The position numbers were made by a program, and so were the translations under genes. Below, in pieces: positions 13,701 through 24,731 of a stretch of 64,000 nucleotides of DNA. This stretch comes from Diploscapter coronatus (lineage: Eukaryota; Nematoda; Chromadorea; Rhabditida; Rhabditidae). How positions within the stretch are numbered: the first letter of the stretch is position 1; each line of letters begins with the position of its first letter. The stretch covers positions 310,001 through 374,000 of the forward strand of contig OZ038422.1 of the NCBI GenBank assembly GCA_964036155.1, read 5' to 3'. The notes under the pieces are model-generated. The model saw only the letters and a program-made list of their open reading frames with translations, was not told where the DNA came from and made no database searches.

Positions 13701-16700
13701 TTTACGTAATATAGGTCAAATCTAAAATAGTTAGTTCAAGTTGAATTAGAACTTAAAGTTTATCAATTTGATTGCAGGAAATCGATTCCAAAAATCCGGA
13801 CCAAGAAGAGGAATCGGGATCTGAAAGCGATGGAAAGTTGCGGGAGTGGTGAGTCTTTTTCTTAACTTTAAAATGTTTCAATATTTTCGAAAATAACAAT
13901 GAACAATCAATTTGACGCTCTTCTTCTGTTGTTTGCATTTGGCATATCAACTGTCAGAAAAGTGAATAGGCTCTAGAATTTTTGAAAGGAAAATAAAATG
14001 GAATATCTTCGCGTTCTCGATGGAACAACTTATGTATCTCTTATCAATTTACAAAATCGAAGAATAGAGTTCAAGACGTATAACAAGAAAATAGCAACTG
14101 TTTTGAAATATTCCCTCGTCTCCTCTTTGCCAAATAAATTTAACGAATAATTTTTAACAGCGAATTTCTTTCAGGTGCACCTCCCGTTCTCCTTCCCAAA
14201 TTCTCCAAAATCTGTCCTGTTCCCCTAGAGCCCAAAATAGGATTGCTAGGTGCGAAATTAAAAATATCGAATTCCGGGTTAAATTAAAATCTGAAGTAAA
14301 ATTTAAAAAATATATATAAATATTTTAATCTTAGGTTAAATTTAGGTCTGACTTTAAAAAAGATAAATTAAATTACAGAGAGTTGGCGAATCGACTTGAA
14401 GATGTGGATTTGGACAAGAAAATTAACGATTCCACTTTGAAAGTCGTCGAGAAGAAAATCAGTGAACTCATCGGGATTTGCGATGAAAAGGTCAGTTTCG
14501 AGCAGAAGTCGGAGCATTTTTCACCGCAAAAATTCGTCGTCATCTTTCGCTCCATTATTGAAGATACAAAACTGATTGGAATAATTCACACCGCATAAGA
14601 AATATTTGCGGTGGAAAACGTTCCCAACGTTTGCTCCATATAATTAGCGCAAATTCGTGATAAGTTTTCGAACTACTAGATTTCAAAATTTTTGAAGGAT
14701 AACTTGTTTTTATATCTATCTAACATCGTTTCATTCACATTTGCTTTGCACGAGTTTTTAAAACGTTTCAAACTTTTCTCCTATGAAAGTCGTTTTCAGG
14801 AAAAAGATGGTAGATTGGTTTTTTCATAACAATGTAAAAATTCATCATTTTCAGAGCAAGTGCGAGCCGATTTCCGACCAGTTGATCGCTTCCAACGCCA
14901 TGGAGAAGCTCTATGGGATGACTTTCCGGCAGATTCCAAACGTTTCTGAATCGTGAGTTTTTTTTCTAAATATATTTTTTCAAAAATTCTAATTTTCAGT
15001 CTCCGCCTTCAGATGTGCAGCCTTCTCTCCAAATTGCTTTGTTTCCCGCGTGCAGTGTCCCTCCTTTCTACCGGACCTCATTTGGAAAATCTTTTAACTT
15101 CATTGATTGAAAGGATTACGGTAATTTTTAATCCTTTTTATCTTAAATTTCGATCCTTTATTTTATTATTATTTTTTTATTTTTTAACATCATGTTCAGG
15201 CCGACTACAAGTTCACCCCGCTCTCTGTGGCGCTTTGTAGCGTGCTGACTTCTGCTTTAGCAACGATAAGCAATGAGAAGAATGCCGGAAAATTTATGAA
15301 TCTGGAAGCGAATACACTCACTGAAATGATCTCGAGGTATTTTTAAATAAAAATTAAAAACTGAAAAAGAAATATTATTTCTTTTCTTGCCAATATGACC
15401 TCTTGAAAAATCGAAAATAACAAATAAAACGATTAAAATTAAAGAATAAAAATCAATCATTTTTCAGCTTCCTCCTCTCCTCCCAATTCATTTCTGGCTG
15501 CAAAAGCTCGATCGACTCCGATCACTCGGTTGACATCTCCACGGCACTCGTCAACCTCATCGCACACTTCCTGCAGGTCAATGAGAATGTTTGGTAAGTT
15601 TGAACTCATTAATTTTTTGGTTATTTGGAAACCGCGAAACTACGAGACACGAAACAGCGCGAAATGGTATAGGGCTAAAACAGGGATATGGGAGATGATA
15701 GGCTCTTTTCCCATACTATTTCTCAATGTCTCGTGCCTCCTAGTCTCGCGGTTCCCAGGTTGCCTTTTTTCGACAACGATGCTGCACCATTTCTACAATG
15801 GGATAGCTTTAAAGGAAATTTTGAAACACTCTTTTAAAAAAGAATAGAAACGAATATTCTCAGTCGCCGTCTGGTGTTTCAATTCACCTCTCTGCTTCTT
15901 CAAATTGTGGTTCGGAAAATCAGAGGGGAAGGCGAGTCGAAGTTGGAGGAAATCACGATGAGACTGCTCTTCAGTATGGCGAATGGAAACAAGAAATGCG
16001 AAGATAAGGACAGTCACTGGAAGGTGAGATTTTTAATAAAGTTTTAAAATGATTTTTTTTTTCTATTTTTGCTAATTTCTTTATTTATACTTATCAAAGA
16101 GGAAAATGTTCTATATTTTATGGAAAGCTTTGAAATATGCATATTTTCTATCAAGAATCTACAGAGACTATAACAATAGTTGTGAAATCTAATATTTTCC
16201 TCCAAACTTTTGAAGCTTATAATTGTTTAGTTGAAAAACTAAAAAAGAATTAAATTAAAAAATGATTCCATGGTTCCAGACCCTCCTCTCTTCTCCTCAC
16301 TCATCCCTTCGAATTCGACTTCTGCTTGGCAACGTCCTTTCGAAACTTTGCCAGCACATGGACGCAGACGGAAGCGGAGTCAGAAATGCGCAATTCTTCC
16401 AAACCCTTCTGCTTATTCGATTCATAGCCAACTCAGGAATGGTTTATAAGGTTGGAGATAGTTTCTTAATTCAATTTTTATAAGTTTCAAAGTTTATCAC
16501 GAGAATTTCTCTAAAATGAATTATTGTTTCGGTCAAATAAAATAAGACAGTTCGTATATTAAAGAGCGTCGTTGTGAGAAATGCACGTCACGACTATGCG
16601 CGCGAAGAGAAAGGCGAATCAGCGGAGAATAATGGAAAGAGTGGGTACGCAATTTTCTGTGTCTCTCGCTAATTTTTCAATACATGAGCTTTCACTTACT

Positions 16701-17478
16701 TTGACAGAAACAATATATTGGGTCTGCGATAGGATTAGAAAAATACATATCTCATTTCAAATTTGCGTAGCTGAAAAAACACATGTTTCAAAAATTTACA
16801 AATGGTTGCTTTTTGAACTTAAAGTAGTTTATCTATTTCGATGATCAGACGTTGCAACGTTTTCAAACCGCGCGCGGTTAACCTCACCAAATGAGATAGT
16901 GTGTCTTATCCGAAAGACGAAAAAGAGCATGCCTTCTTTTCGTCCCTCGAAAATACGCACTATCTCGTTTCATGCGGTTCGAAAACGCTATAAGTCTATC
17001 GATGATAGAAGAGAATTTCAGCGCTTGCTAGTTCTCGGTGATTCTCGTCATTCCGTGCCCATTTTGTTGGCTCGTCTGCCGCTTACTTGCCTCGTCTTTC
17101 CTTCAAACTGGTAAGTGCTACAGTAATACTTTTATGAAAGAAAATAATACCATAGTCCTGATTATTCTAATTTTCGCCTCTAAATTTTGCAGCTCCCCAA
17201 TTCTCGTCACTCTCAGTGATCTGGTCTACAATCACGAGGACTCGGCAAATTTGCTGAATTCCGAACTCAGTCTCAAACACCTGATCGAATTCTTGAAGAA
17301 ACAGGTAAATTTTCGAATTTCAAAAATTATGTCCCAGCTGATGTTGAAACTCTACCTTTCATCATTAGAGAAAGATTTTTTCTCCTATAACTAAAGGGTT
17401 TCAAATTTTCAGAATTCCAATGAAGAAAATAGCAAGATGGTCCAGTATTTTTGCAAGTTGGTCGAAATGAAATCGTGA
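7725..17478 (+). CDS. SCAPER: SCAPER orthologue (S-phase cyclin A-associated protein in the ER)
   Basis: Human SCAPER is an ER-associated cyclin A/CDK2 partner linked to cilia and translation control. 34 exons, 1273 aa, all phases close: 7725-7801, 8104-8209, 8387-8478, 8542-8628, 8710-8786, 8931-9073, 9245-9332, 9466-9523, 9618-9763, 9930-10024, 10236-10321, 10465-10608, 10879-11020, 11173-11332, 11541-11661, 11779-11905, 12123-12263, 12501-12581, 12720-12818, 12972-13088, 13182-13361, 13440-13556, 13778-13848, 14175-14249, 14379-14490, 14855-14952, 15000-15120, 15200-15336, 15468-15593, 15864-16023, 16280-16450, 17022-17110, 17193-17304, 17413-17478. Features: N-terminal SCAPER domain (AKQWTYLIENLKGSIDALYE, about residue 30); acidic/basic coiled coil, residues 450-785; C2H2 finger C783-x2-C786-x12-H799-x5-H805; helical C-terminal repeat region to the end. 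Human SCAPER is slightly longer (about 1400 aa). Confidence 0.93.
8240..8343. repeat. Hairpin element, family E
   Basis: About 104 bp starting GTCGATGTTCATTCCGCAAT and ending AATATCGACGTT, in SCAPER intron 2. Same family at 41166-41256 (reversed), 51501-51606 and 58089-58201. Confidence 0.8.
12845..12940. repeat. Inverted-repeat element with AAGTACTTTTGT ends
   Basis: Arms AAGTACTTTTGTACC and GGACAAAAGTACT enclose about 70 bp containing ATATGAGAAATAGCG, the complement of the shared inner motif. In a SCAPER intron. A related end occurs near 1250-1305 in EDRF1. Confidence 0.65.
14503..14635. repeat. Hairpin element, family A
   Basis: Lies in the SCAPER intron after exon 14379-14490. The internal part and right arm (GCGGTGGAAAACGTTCCCAA) match the family; the left arm is worn. 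Confidence 0.75.
15618..15765. repeat. Hairpin element, family B
   Basis: Outer arms TATTTGGAAACCGCGAAAC and GTCTCGCGGTTCCCAGGTT. The inner stem is GAAATGGTATAGG against CCCATACTATTTCTC. Located in a SCAPER intron. Copies at 25143-25275, 47524-47655, 54680-54813 and 63402-63503. Confidence 0.85.
16848..17003. repeat. Hairpin element with GAACCGC arms
   Basis: Begins CAGACGTTGCAACGTTTTC and ends near GCGGTTCGAAAACGCTATAA. The inner stem is GAGATAGTGTG against CGCACTATCTC. It lies immediately before SCAPER exon 17022-17110. Arm sequence resembles the small palindrome at 24464-24520. Confidence 0.7.
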
Positions 17479-17822
17479 TTTTATTTTTTTCTCTACTCCC
17501 TAATTAGAGCTTTACGGATCTGAAATCAAATGATGCTTATGTTGACGCAATTCTTGATGAATAGCTTTCAAATTTTAGGGGTTTTGATAGATACCCTTGA
17601 CGGTTTATAGACCTATCTTTCGACAATATCAAAATCCTTATCTTTCTTTTATCATCAGGCTTTACTTTCCTTACCTTATCGGTTTATCCATTTTTGTGGT
17701 CATTCACAATCAAACCGTGTGTATGCAGTGGTATTTATTTATTTTTTTGCTGGAATAAATTTGTTCCTTTAATTTAAAAAAAAAAACTAGTTTTTATCCA
17801 AACTATCTGAAAAGTTTCACTT

Positions 17823-17967
17823 GCCAGCAAACGTTGGAACACTTTTCGCCGCAAAAATTCGTCATCATCTTTCGTCCCATTATTAAGGATAGTAATTGCA
17901 AAACTGACTGGGGTAATTTACACCGCGTAAGGGGAATATTTGAGATGGAAAGCGTCCTAAAGTCTGT
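17823..17967. repeat. Hairpin element, family A
   Basis: Left arm AACGTTGGAACACTTTTCGC, right end AAAGCGTCCTAAAGTCT; interior as in the other copies. It lies about 60 bp past the SCAPER polyadenylation signal. Confidence 0.8.
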
Positions 17968-20893
17968 TCATCAGATTTTTCAATTTTTATTTCTGACTAA
18001 TGGTTTAAACTTCGCTTTGAATTATCATCAATCTTCGTCGAACTCCATTGAAATATCTCACTCTTGCATCATTCCCTCGAATTTTCAAAAATTTCTCATG
18101 TTGCGAAATGTTTCTAACTTCAAAACTCGTTCTTTCTTTCTCTCTCTCTTTCACTCCCTCCCTCCCTTCTTTTCCCACGCTATTTCCCGTAATCCGTCTC
18201 CATATTTATCCCGTTACCAAGAGGGCACGCTATTTTTCCGTTCTAATGAGCATACTTCCTTATTTTGCCTAGACATGAGTTTTCTACGGTGCGTGGGGCT
18301 TATTTATTCCCATAATAAAGCATAGGTCTGAAAACGGATTGGATATTTTCATTTTTTAAAAAAACGAATTTCATCTTTTAGACCCAGAATTTTCTATTAC
18401 CTATATATACTAATTTTAAAGCTACCTATATATTTAATTGTGAAGTTCAAAACAAGCATTGAGCATATGTGAAAGCTTTCATGAAAAACTAACAATAAGT
18501 TCTTCGAGGGAACCTCCATCGGAAAGGCAGAGACAGCTTAATTGGGGAAAATGAAATGATGGGATGTTCACGATCAGAGTGGGAGTTGACTTCTGAACAA
18601 GAGAGAATGAGAGTAAGCACAGAAGGAGGCGAAAGAAGAAAATCGTGAACATTCTAGTTTTGTTATCAAACTCCAACTTTCGAGCTATTTCAGCAGCATG
18701 TCGCTATCAGTGGTATTAGATTTCAGGAGAATTAGCTAATAGTTTTATCAGTTCTGTTATCAGGCGATTTTTAAAATCTTTTCTACCTCTCATATTTCCA
18801 TGATATTTTCTTTCGGATTTTGCTTTTTCTTCTGTTATCTATCTTTTCCCTCCCATTTTGAAACGCTATTTCTTTTTCGTCTCGTTTATTTCTCGTCTCG
18901 CACGCGCCTCTGTTCTTTCACTTTGAGCCAGAAAGAAAAAGCATTTGGAAAATGCAACGGGAGAGGCAGACTTTCGGTTGATTTTTGAAATTTTCGAAAA
19001 TAGGCTCCTCTCCCTCTTTGTTTATCCCATTTTCCCGTGCTCTTTCCAAAACTTGCTAAAATTTCAAAAGTTCTCATTTTTCGTGAAAAAATTGGAGATC
19101 AATCTTGCCTTTCAAAAATTTACAATTTATGTGTCAAATTGAAAAGTTTTTTCATTTTTTTAAATTCTAAACTTTTTTTTTTTCAAAAATTAGTAGCATC
19201 CCTTGAAATGTTGAATGATGCTATTTTACTCTTATCCTCGAACTCACAAAAAGTTAACGTGAGTTGTGAAATTTCCGGTTTTAAACATTCTCTATTTTCC
19301 TGCAAAATTGATAGCATGATTCATCTTCACACCAGGGGCTACTTTTTCTACTTTTGAATGACTCACCTCTAAAAAGGCTTAATAAATATCGGGACATATT
19401 GAATTTTAGCCGTATTTGTTTTTACTTTGATAAAAATATTATTTTCACAACCACGCTTTATGATTTCATTATTTACTCAGCTTAATCAAGCCTATCACAA
19501 GGGTGTTTGGCAGTTTTTAAAACAGGATTTTTTCTTAAAAACTTACCAACTAATAATAATAATAATAATAGTTTATTCCTCACCGAAAACCCTCGAAAAT
19601 TGTAAACATATCCTTTTCGGTCTGTCTGGACAAAGGGACAACCATTTTGAGGGAGTGAGAGAAGCAAACACTTTTGACCCTTTACCCATTTGTTATACAA
19701 TTTTCCTTTCTTTGTTCCGATATAAAGACTAACTTATCCTAGGAAAGGTTATTATGAACTTTGAGATCTTTCATCACTTAGCAGATCATATTTCGATCTC
19801 ATTTTTTCCAACAAAAAGGTCTTTTCATGGAAAATGATCTATTTTGCCAAATTATTCCCCCTCTTAGTCGTTATTTTGCGTCATTCTTTATCTATTCTCT
19901 TTCCCAAATAGGACATCTCTTTATTGATATGTTTTATAATCTCGAATCTTCTGTCTGCCTTCTCTCTCCCCTCTCTATCCCTCATACTATTTCCCTAATC
20001 ACTTTCTTTCGCTTTATTATTTCCCTTTCTGCGTCTTTTCTTCCCTCTTTAAATCAATACTCTCATTTACTCTATCTATATCTTTCCTTCTCTTTTATCC
20101 CCATGCTATTTCTCTCAAGCTATAATCTATTTTGGCTTTCCTTGGGCGTATGACAACGATCATCAAAAACACGTTTGCCCCTCTCCGAAAAAATCGCGCC
20201 TAAAGAAGGTAATTTACCTCTTTCGGTGTAATTTTTGTAAGGCTACCCTAGGAAAAATTTGTATCATTTCATGCAGTTTCGCATTTTTCTAGCTTACTCT
20301 TTCATATTTCTAAAAGCTCGATAAATTTTAAAAAAAAATTCCTACTTTCGTTCACTATTCCATATGGCTGGGCATGGGGGAATCGTTAATTTATTCCCTT
20401 TACTGTCATTTCGCCTTATGTTTCAACATGGAGAGGGTGCAGAGACGCAGAGTCAGCAGGGCTATTTCAAAAATCTTCCTCCTCATTTCCAGAAATAATG
20501 CATTCTTTGCTCGATTTTGATTGGTTCTCGGCCCTTTTCGAGAAGTCGGAAATTGACTTTTTTCTGAAAAATAGGGTTTTCTTTCCTCCATTTTCAAAAT
20601 CATTTGCTTGTTTCCGGATATGTTTCACGATTTTTCTTCTGAAAGGCGAAATTTTCTATGCAATTCGTGCCTCTTATCTTATCGTGAGTTTTATCGAAAT
20701 GTTGTTCTTCAAAGTTTATTTTTCAGCTCCTGCTCTAGGGTCCTAAAACTGGTTGGCCGATTTTTGCCGTACGAGACGAGTAGTGAATTCAGCGAGCTTT
20801 AGAGGATCTCAATAGGTAAAATTTGAAAAAATAAACAGAATAAAATTCTAAAAATACAAATAAGTTTTAAGATAAAAAATAATTTAAAATTTT

Positions 20894-20896
20894 CAG
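20894..20896 (+). other. Candidate trans-splice or 5' UTR acceptor of the TLCD gene
   Basis: A TTTTCAG acceptor lies 14 bases before the first ATG of the TLCD reading frame with no recognisable upstream coding exon. In nematodes this arrangement usually marks spliced-leader addition; a cis-spliced 5' UTR exon is the alternative. Confidence 0.5.
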
Positions 20897-20910
20897 ATTG
20901 AAGGAGGGCT

Positions 20911-23900
20911 ATGTTTACTGATTGGGGCAAAAAAGAATGGCAGGAATTCGGCCAAGGCGTTCTGACGGTGCGTGAAAAAATAATTTTAAAAATTAAATTT
21001 TACTCCATCACAAATGATAAGTAATCATTCAATTTTTACGAAGATTTTAGAAACTTATTTGTTAAATTTGAGTGAGTACCTTGACGAGATACTAACATTT
21101 ATCATTTCTGATGTAAGATCCACAAAATCTTGAAAAGAATAAGGCGAAAATTTGTCTAATCTTTTGTGAACAAAAATCTGAATAAATATATTTTCGAACA
21201 AAAATGTTGAGTCATATTCTGAAGAAAGTCAGGGAAAATAGAAAAGAAAAATCTCTTGAAAAAACTTTAAAATATTCTAATAGTTTTGCTGCAGGTGTTA
21301 GTTTCGTTCGCGTTCTTCCGTCTGATGCAGTTCGTGGTACGGTGGTACCTGTTCGGCAAGTGCACGTTCCGCACGTTTTCCTACTTCGGGTTCCGAAATG
21401 CACGGATTGCTAGACGCGCCGGCGACAGCAGAGAGTTGACGGTACGAAATTCAGACTTCTCAAAAAACTCGACCCGCAGCAAAAATAATGTATCGTATTG
21501 AGAGAGGAAAAGAATATGGCGTCTTTTTCTCTCTCAAAACGATGTTTTTTTTAGTCGAATTTCGAGAAGCCTGACGAAATTTGTCAGTTTTTAATATTAT
21601 TTTTTTTTGAAAACGAACGTTGGGCTTTCATTTTCTTATTATTTACGAGAATTGTAATGAACTAGTTTTGTTGTCTTCTGATTAACGAAGAATGACTGCA
21701 TTGAAACAAACTTGTTACACTTGAGTGTTGATTCATTCATTCGAAAGTCTGCAGAACGAATAACTTAAGAAAATATTTGCCCTCTTCTTCAAAAAAATTT
21801 ACCGAAAAGAAGATTTCAGAAAAAAAACTAAGTTTTTTTTTTTATTTTTTGGCAAAAATCCTGGCTACTATAGGTCGTACCGCCGAACAAGAAGTGGCGC
21901 ATTTCGAACGAGGTCGTGTCGTTAATCCACTCGGTTATTTCCGGACTGTGGGCCGCCTACGCACTTCTCTTCTTCACGGGTCTCATCAACGACATGATCA
22001 AGTACAGATGTTCCACCGCGCTTACTTTGGCAAGTTCTATTTTATTTTGAAGATTTGATCAACATCCTTAAGAAAACGGAATTATGATGAATTTGAATGA
22101 ACTTGTTCTTGAAACTCATCCAAAATTGAAATGAATTCTTCAAATTATCTCTACTATATAATAGTTTCAATAAGCTTTTCCTTTCAATTTATATGGAAAC
22201 CGCAAAATCTATAAATTAGAATGTTTTTTTTTTCGATTTTCTATTAGATTTTTCTTGAAACAAAAAGTGCAAAACTAAATCTATTTCTATTTCGCAGTTT
22301 CGAGAAGACGAGTTTTACCATCCTGGGGCTTATAATAAAACTACCGTGCTCTTTAAGGATTATGCTAATTTCTCGATTTTCCAGATCCTGATGTCCGGTG
22401 GCTACCTGCTGCACGATCTGATCGACCTGCTGGTCAACGAGCGATCCGCGCGGATCATCGAACTCCTTTTCCATCACGTTATCGTGCTCACCGGGTTCGC
22501 CACCACCTTGGTAACATTTTGCATTAAAAAATTCCAAAATTACTGTTTTGGTCAAACGAAGTGACACGATCGTGTGTTGAAAAATAGGGAAAAAGCTCGA
22601 GACGCAGAGAAAATTGCGTACACACTCTTTCGATTATCTCCCACTGACTCTCGTTTCTCTTTGCGTGCATAGTCGCGATGCGCATTTCTCGCAACGGCGC
22701 TCTTTAACAGTCTTATTTCATTTGACCGACACAAGAGAAAAATAGATTTGAAGAAATATGTTGCAGCTGACTGAGCTCTATCTGGGAGTGGTGATTTTCG
22801 GCTTGCTCATGGAACTCAACTCGATCTTCCTCCACTCGCGGTCCCTTCTGAATTTGTAAGTTTTTTGCTATAATGTTAAAAATTTTCATTTTTACACAAT
22901 GATCTGTTTCTAAATTGTCTATGTTTGAAAATTTTCATCTTCAGCTGAAAAGTCTTCTAAATTCGAGAGTTTAAAACGAAACATATACAATTTTAAAAGA
23001 TCCTATTCTCAGATAGGGATATTTTTAGATTTGAAAAATAAAAAAATATAAAAAAAAAAAAACTAGAAAAAGCAGATTTCCCAAAACACGACCCACGAAA
23101 ATCGACCCTCAGCAAAAATAGTATGATATATCGAGAGGAAAAGAGCATATCTTCTTTTTCTCTCGATAAGATATACTATTTTCTTCTGCCGGTTGATTTA
23201 GACTTTTTGCGGGGATAGTATTTTGAGAAGTTGGAAAAAAAAAAGTTTAAATTAAAAAATGTTTCAGGTTCGGCTACGATAAGAAGTCGGTGACGTTCCG
23301 GATGGTGGCCCTGTTCAACATCCTCACGATGTTCGCCTTCCGCCTCTGCGTCTCCGTCTACCTCTGCTACTGGGCGGTACGGTCATTTGATACTGATTTA
23401 TTCATTTTCTTGTAAAAATACCGCGCATTTTCCTCTATGCAAATTTAGTGGGTGACACGATTTATATGCTACTTTCCACAAGTTCGAGATCTTTTCTAAG
23501 AATTTAAAATACCGTTTTTAACCAATACCAATTCTTCTAGATTCTGACTCTGAAAATGGGTGTAATACCGAAATTAGCATAATTACCGCAATCTCCAGAA
23601 AATATGCATAGATACTGTAATCCAATCAATTTTCAGGGCACCAACATCTGGTCGATCAAATGGTATCACGCAGTGCTCACCGTACTCGTCATTCTGTCTT
23701 TGGCAACCACAAATTCTGTGCTGGCGTACAGAGTCATGGCCGCTGACGGACTGTTGGGTAAGGGGTTATGCTAATTTTTTTTTGAAAGAAATTGGGATTA
23801 CTGTAGCTTTTTTGGGGTAGGAAATATAAAATCTCTGAAAATTTGTAAACAAACATTATCTTTCAAACGAAATTAAAGGAACATCTTCATACGGTTTCAA

Positions 23901-24731
23901 TGTTAATCCTATCGATGTTAGGGCCCGTTCATACTTAGTTGCAGTTGCATGCAATTTGCAACTCGCTCAAAATAGCACGGAAAATGAAGAGAGAATGAAT
24001 GGACAAAATTGCATGCAACTTGCTGCAATTTGGCCACTCTCCGCGTTTCTCATACTATTTCTCCGAGTTGCACGCGAATTGCAAGTTGCATGCAACTAAG
24101 TATGAACGGGCCCTTACATTTTTAAATTTTCTAATTTTGCGCATGCATTTTTTCCAGAAAAAAATATTTATGAAAAAAAAACTCTTAGTCTTCTGAAGAA
24201 TCAAAATAAAAAATAATAATTTGCAAATTTGCAGGCGAAAAGCGCGCCCGTAAATCTCCCGCGCAGACGGTGTCTACAACTGCTGACCCGGATGCGGACG
24301 GCGGAGAGAACGGAGGGATTTCGACGGACGAAGTCGATGAAGAGGACAGCGAATCAGACGACCACCTGCATGAGGTCGCTGTCCAAACGCCCAGGTATTT
24401 TTTTGTCTAATAATAAATTTTAAGATCAGATTTTGTTTGTAAATTCCTTTTTCTGGAACTAAACAGACTTGCGCGACGCTTTCGAACCGCGTGGTTCGAA
24501 AGCGTTGCAATGTCTGGAGTTAAAATTATTTTGTTTTGAAGTTGAAGTTGATGATGATAATGATATGATTTCAAATTTGAGTCTGTTTATCTTGAAGTTG
24601 GGTACTCAAATTTGGAGTTTAAGAAAGGTTTTCTAGAACCTGAAATAATCTTGAAATTAATCAAAGGAATAAACGATTTTGTTTGCAGCGGTGCTCCCTT
24701 AGTTTCGGATGGAACTCAGACCGGGCAGTAG
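20911..24731 (+). CDS. TLC-domain membrane protein, TLCD1/2 (FLD-1-like)
   Basis: Family: multi-pass membrane proteins with a TRAM/LAG1/CLN8 domain; C. elegans fld-1 and human TLCD1/2 affect the polyunsaturated phospholipid content and fluidity of membranes. Exons: 20911-20967, 21295-21441, 21874-22033, 22298-22311 (14 nt, tentative), 22385-22510, 22767-22855, 23268-23376, 23637-23757, 24235-24394, 24689-24731; 341 aa. Seen: hydrophobic segment VLVSFAFFRLMQFVV after residue 20, IHSVISGLWAAYALLFF, the TLC signature GGYLLHDLIDLL then LLFHHVIVLTG, MELNSIFLHSR, a further TM at 245-265, and an acidic Ser/Asp-rich tail. The 14-nt exon is the only solution found that keeps phase between exons 3 and 5. 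Polyadenylation signal AATAAA at 24795-24800. Confidence 0.9.
21465..21572. repeat. Hairpin element, family F
   Basis: Arms TTCTCAAAAAACTCGACCCG and GTCGAATTTCGAGAAG; inner stem of TTGAGAGAGGAAAAG against CTTTTTCTCTCTCAA. In the TLCD intron after exon 21295-21441; sister copy at 23083-23222 in another intron of the same gene. Confidence 0.75.
23083..23222. repeat. Hairpin element, family F
   Basis: Inner stem TAGTATGATATATCGAGAGG against CTCTCGATAAGATATACTAT, outer part sharing CGACCCTCAGCAAAAATA with the 21465 copy. In a TLCD intron. Confidence 0.75.
23921..24116. repeat. Long inverted-repeat element with GGGCCCGTTCATACTTAG ends
   Basis: 196 bp. The left arm starts GGGCCCGTTCATACTTAGTT and the right arm ends AACTAAGTATGAACGGGCCC. 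Sub-terminal parts repeat TTGCATGCAA words. The centre carries TTTCTCATACTATTTCTCC. In a TLCD intron. A worn relative may lie at 3013-3063 (TTAGTTGCATTGCAATTAAC, GACGGGCCC). Confidence 0.9.
24464..24520. repeat. Near-perfect short palindrome
   Basis: CGACGCTTTCGAACC and GGTTCGAAAGCGTTGC flank a 4-base centre; the ends AGACTTGCGCG and GCAATGTCT extend the pairing imperfectly. In the last TLCD intron. Confidence 0.85.

Larger units (their letters stand above)
17479..20910. other. Gene-poor, pyrimidine-rich spacer
   Basis: No coding exon supported. Holds the SCAPER 3' region (AATAAA at 17754-17759), a family A hairpin (17823-17967) and long CT-rich runs on the + strand at 18110-18280 and 19900-20150. 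Within these runs CCCACGCTATTTCCC (~18174), CTCATACTATTTCCC (~19981) and CCCATGCTATTTCTC (~20099) match the motif shared by several hairpin families. A TAA microsatellite lies at 19551-19570. Open frames here look like by-products of low-complexity sequence. Confidence 0.6.

Noticed and set aside
19827..20153. 108-residue hydrophobic frame on the plus strand
   Set aside because: Arises from CT-rich sequence translating as Ser/Leu/Phe; no exon structure.
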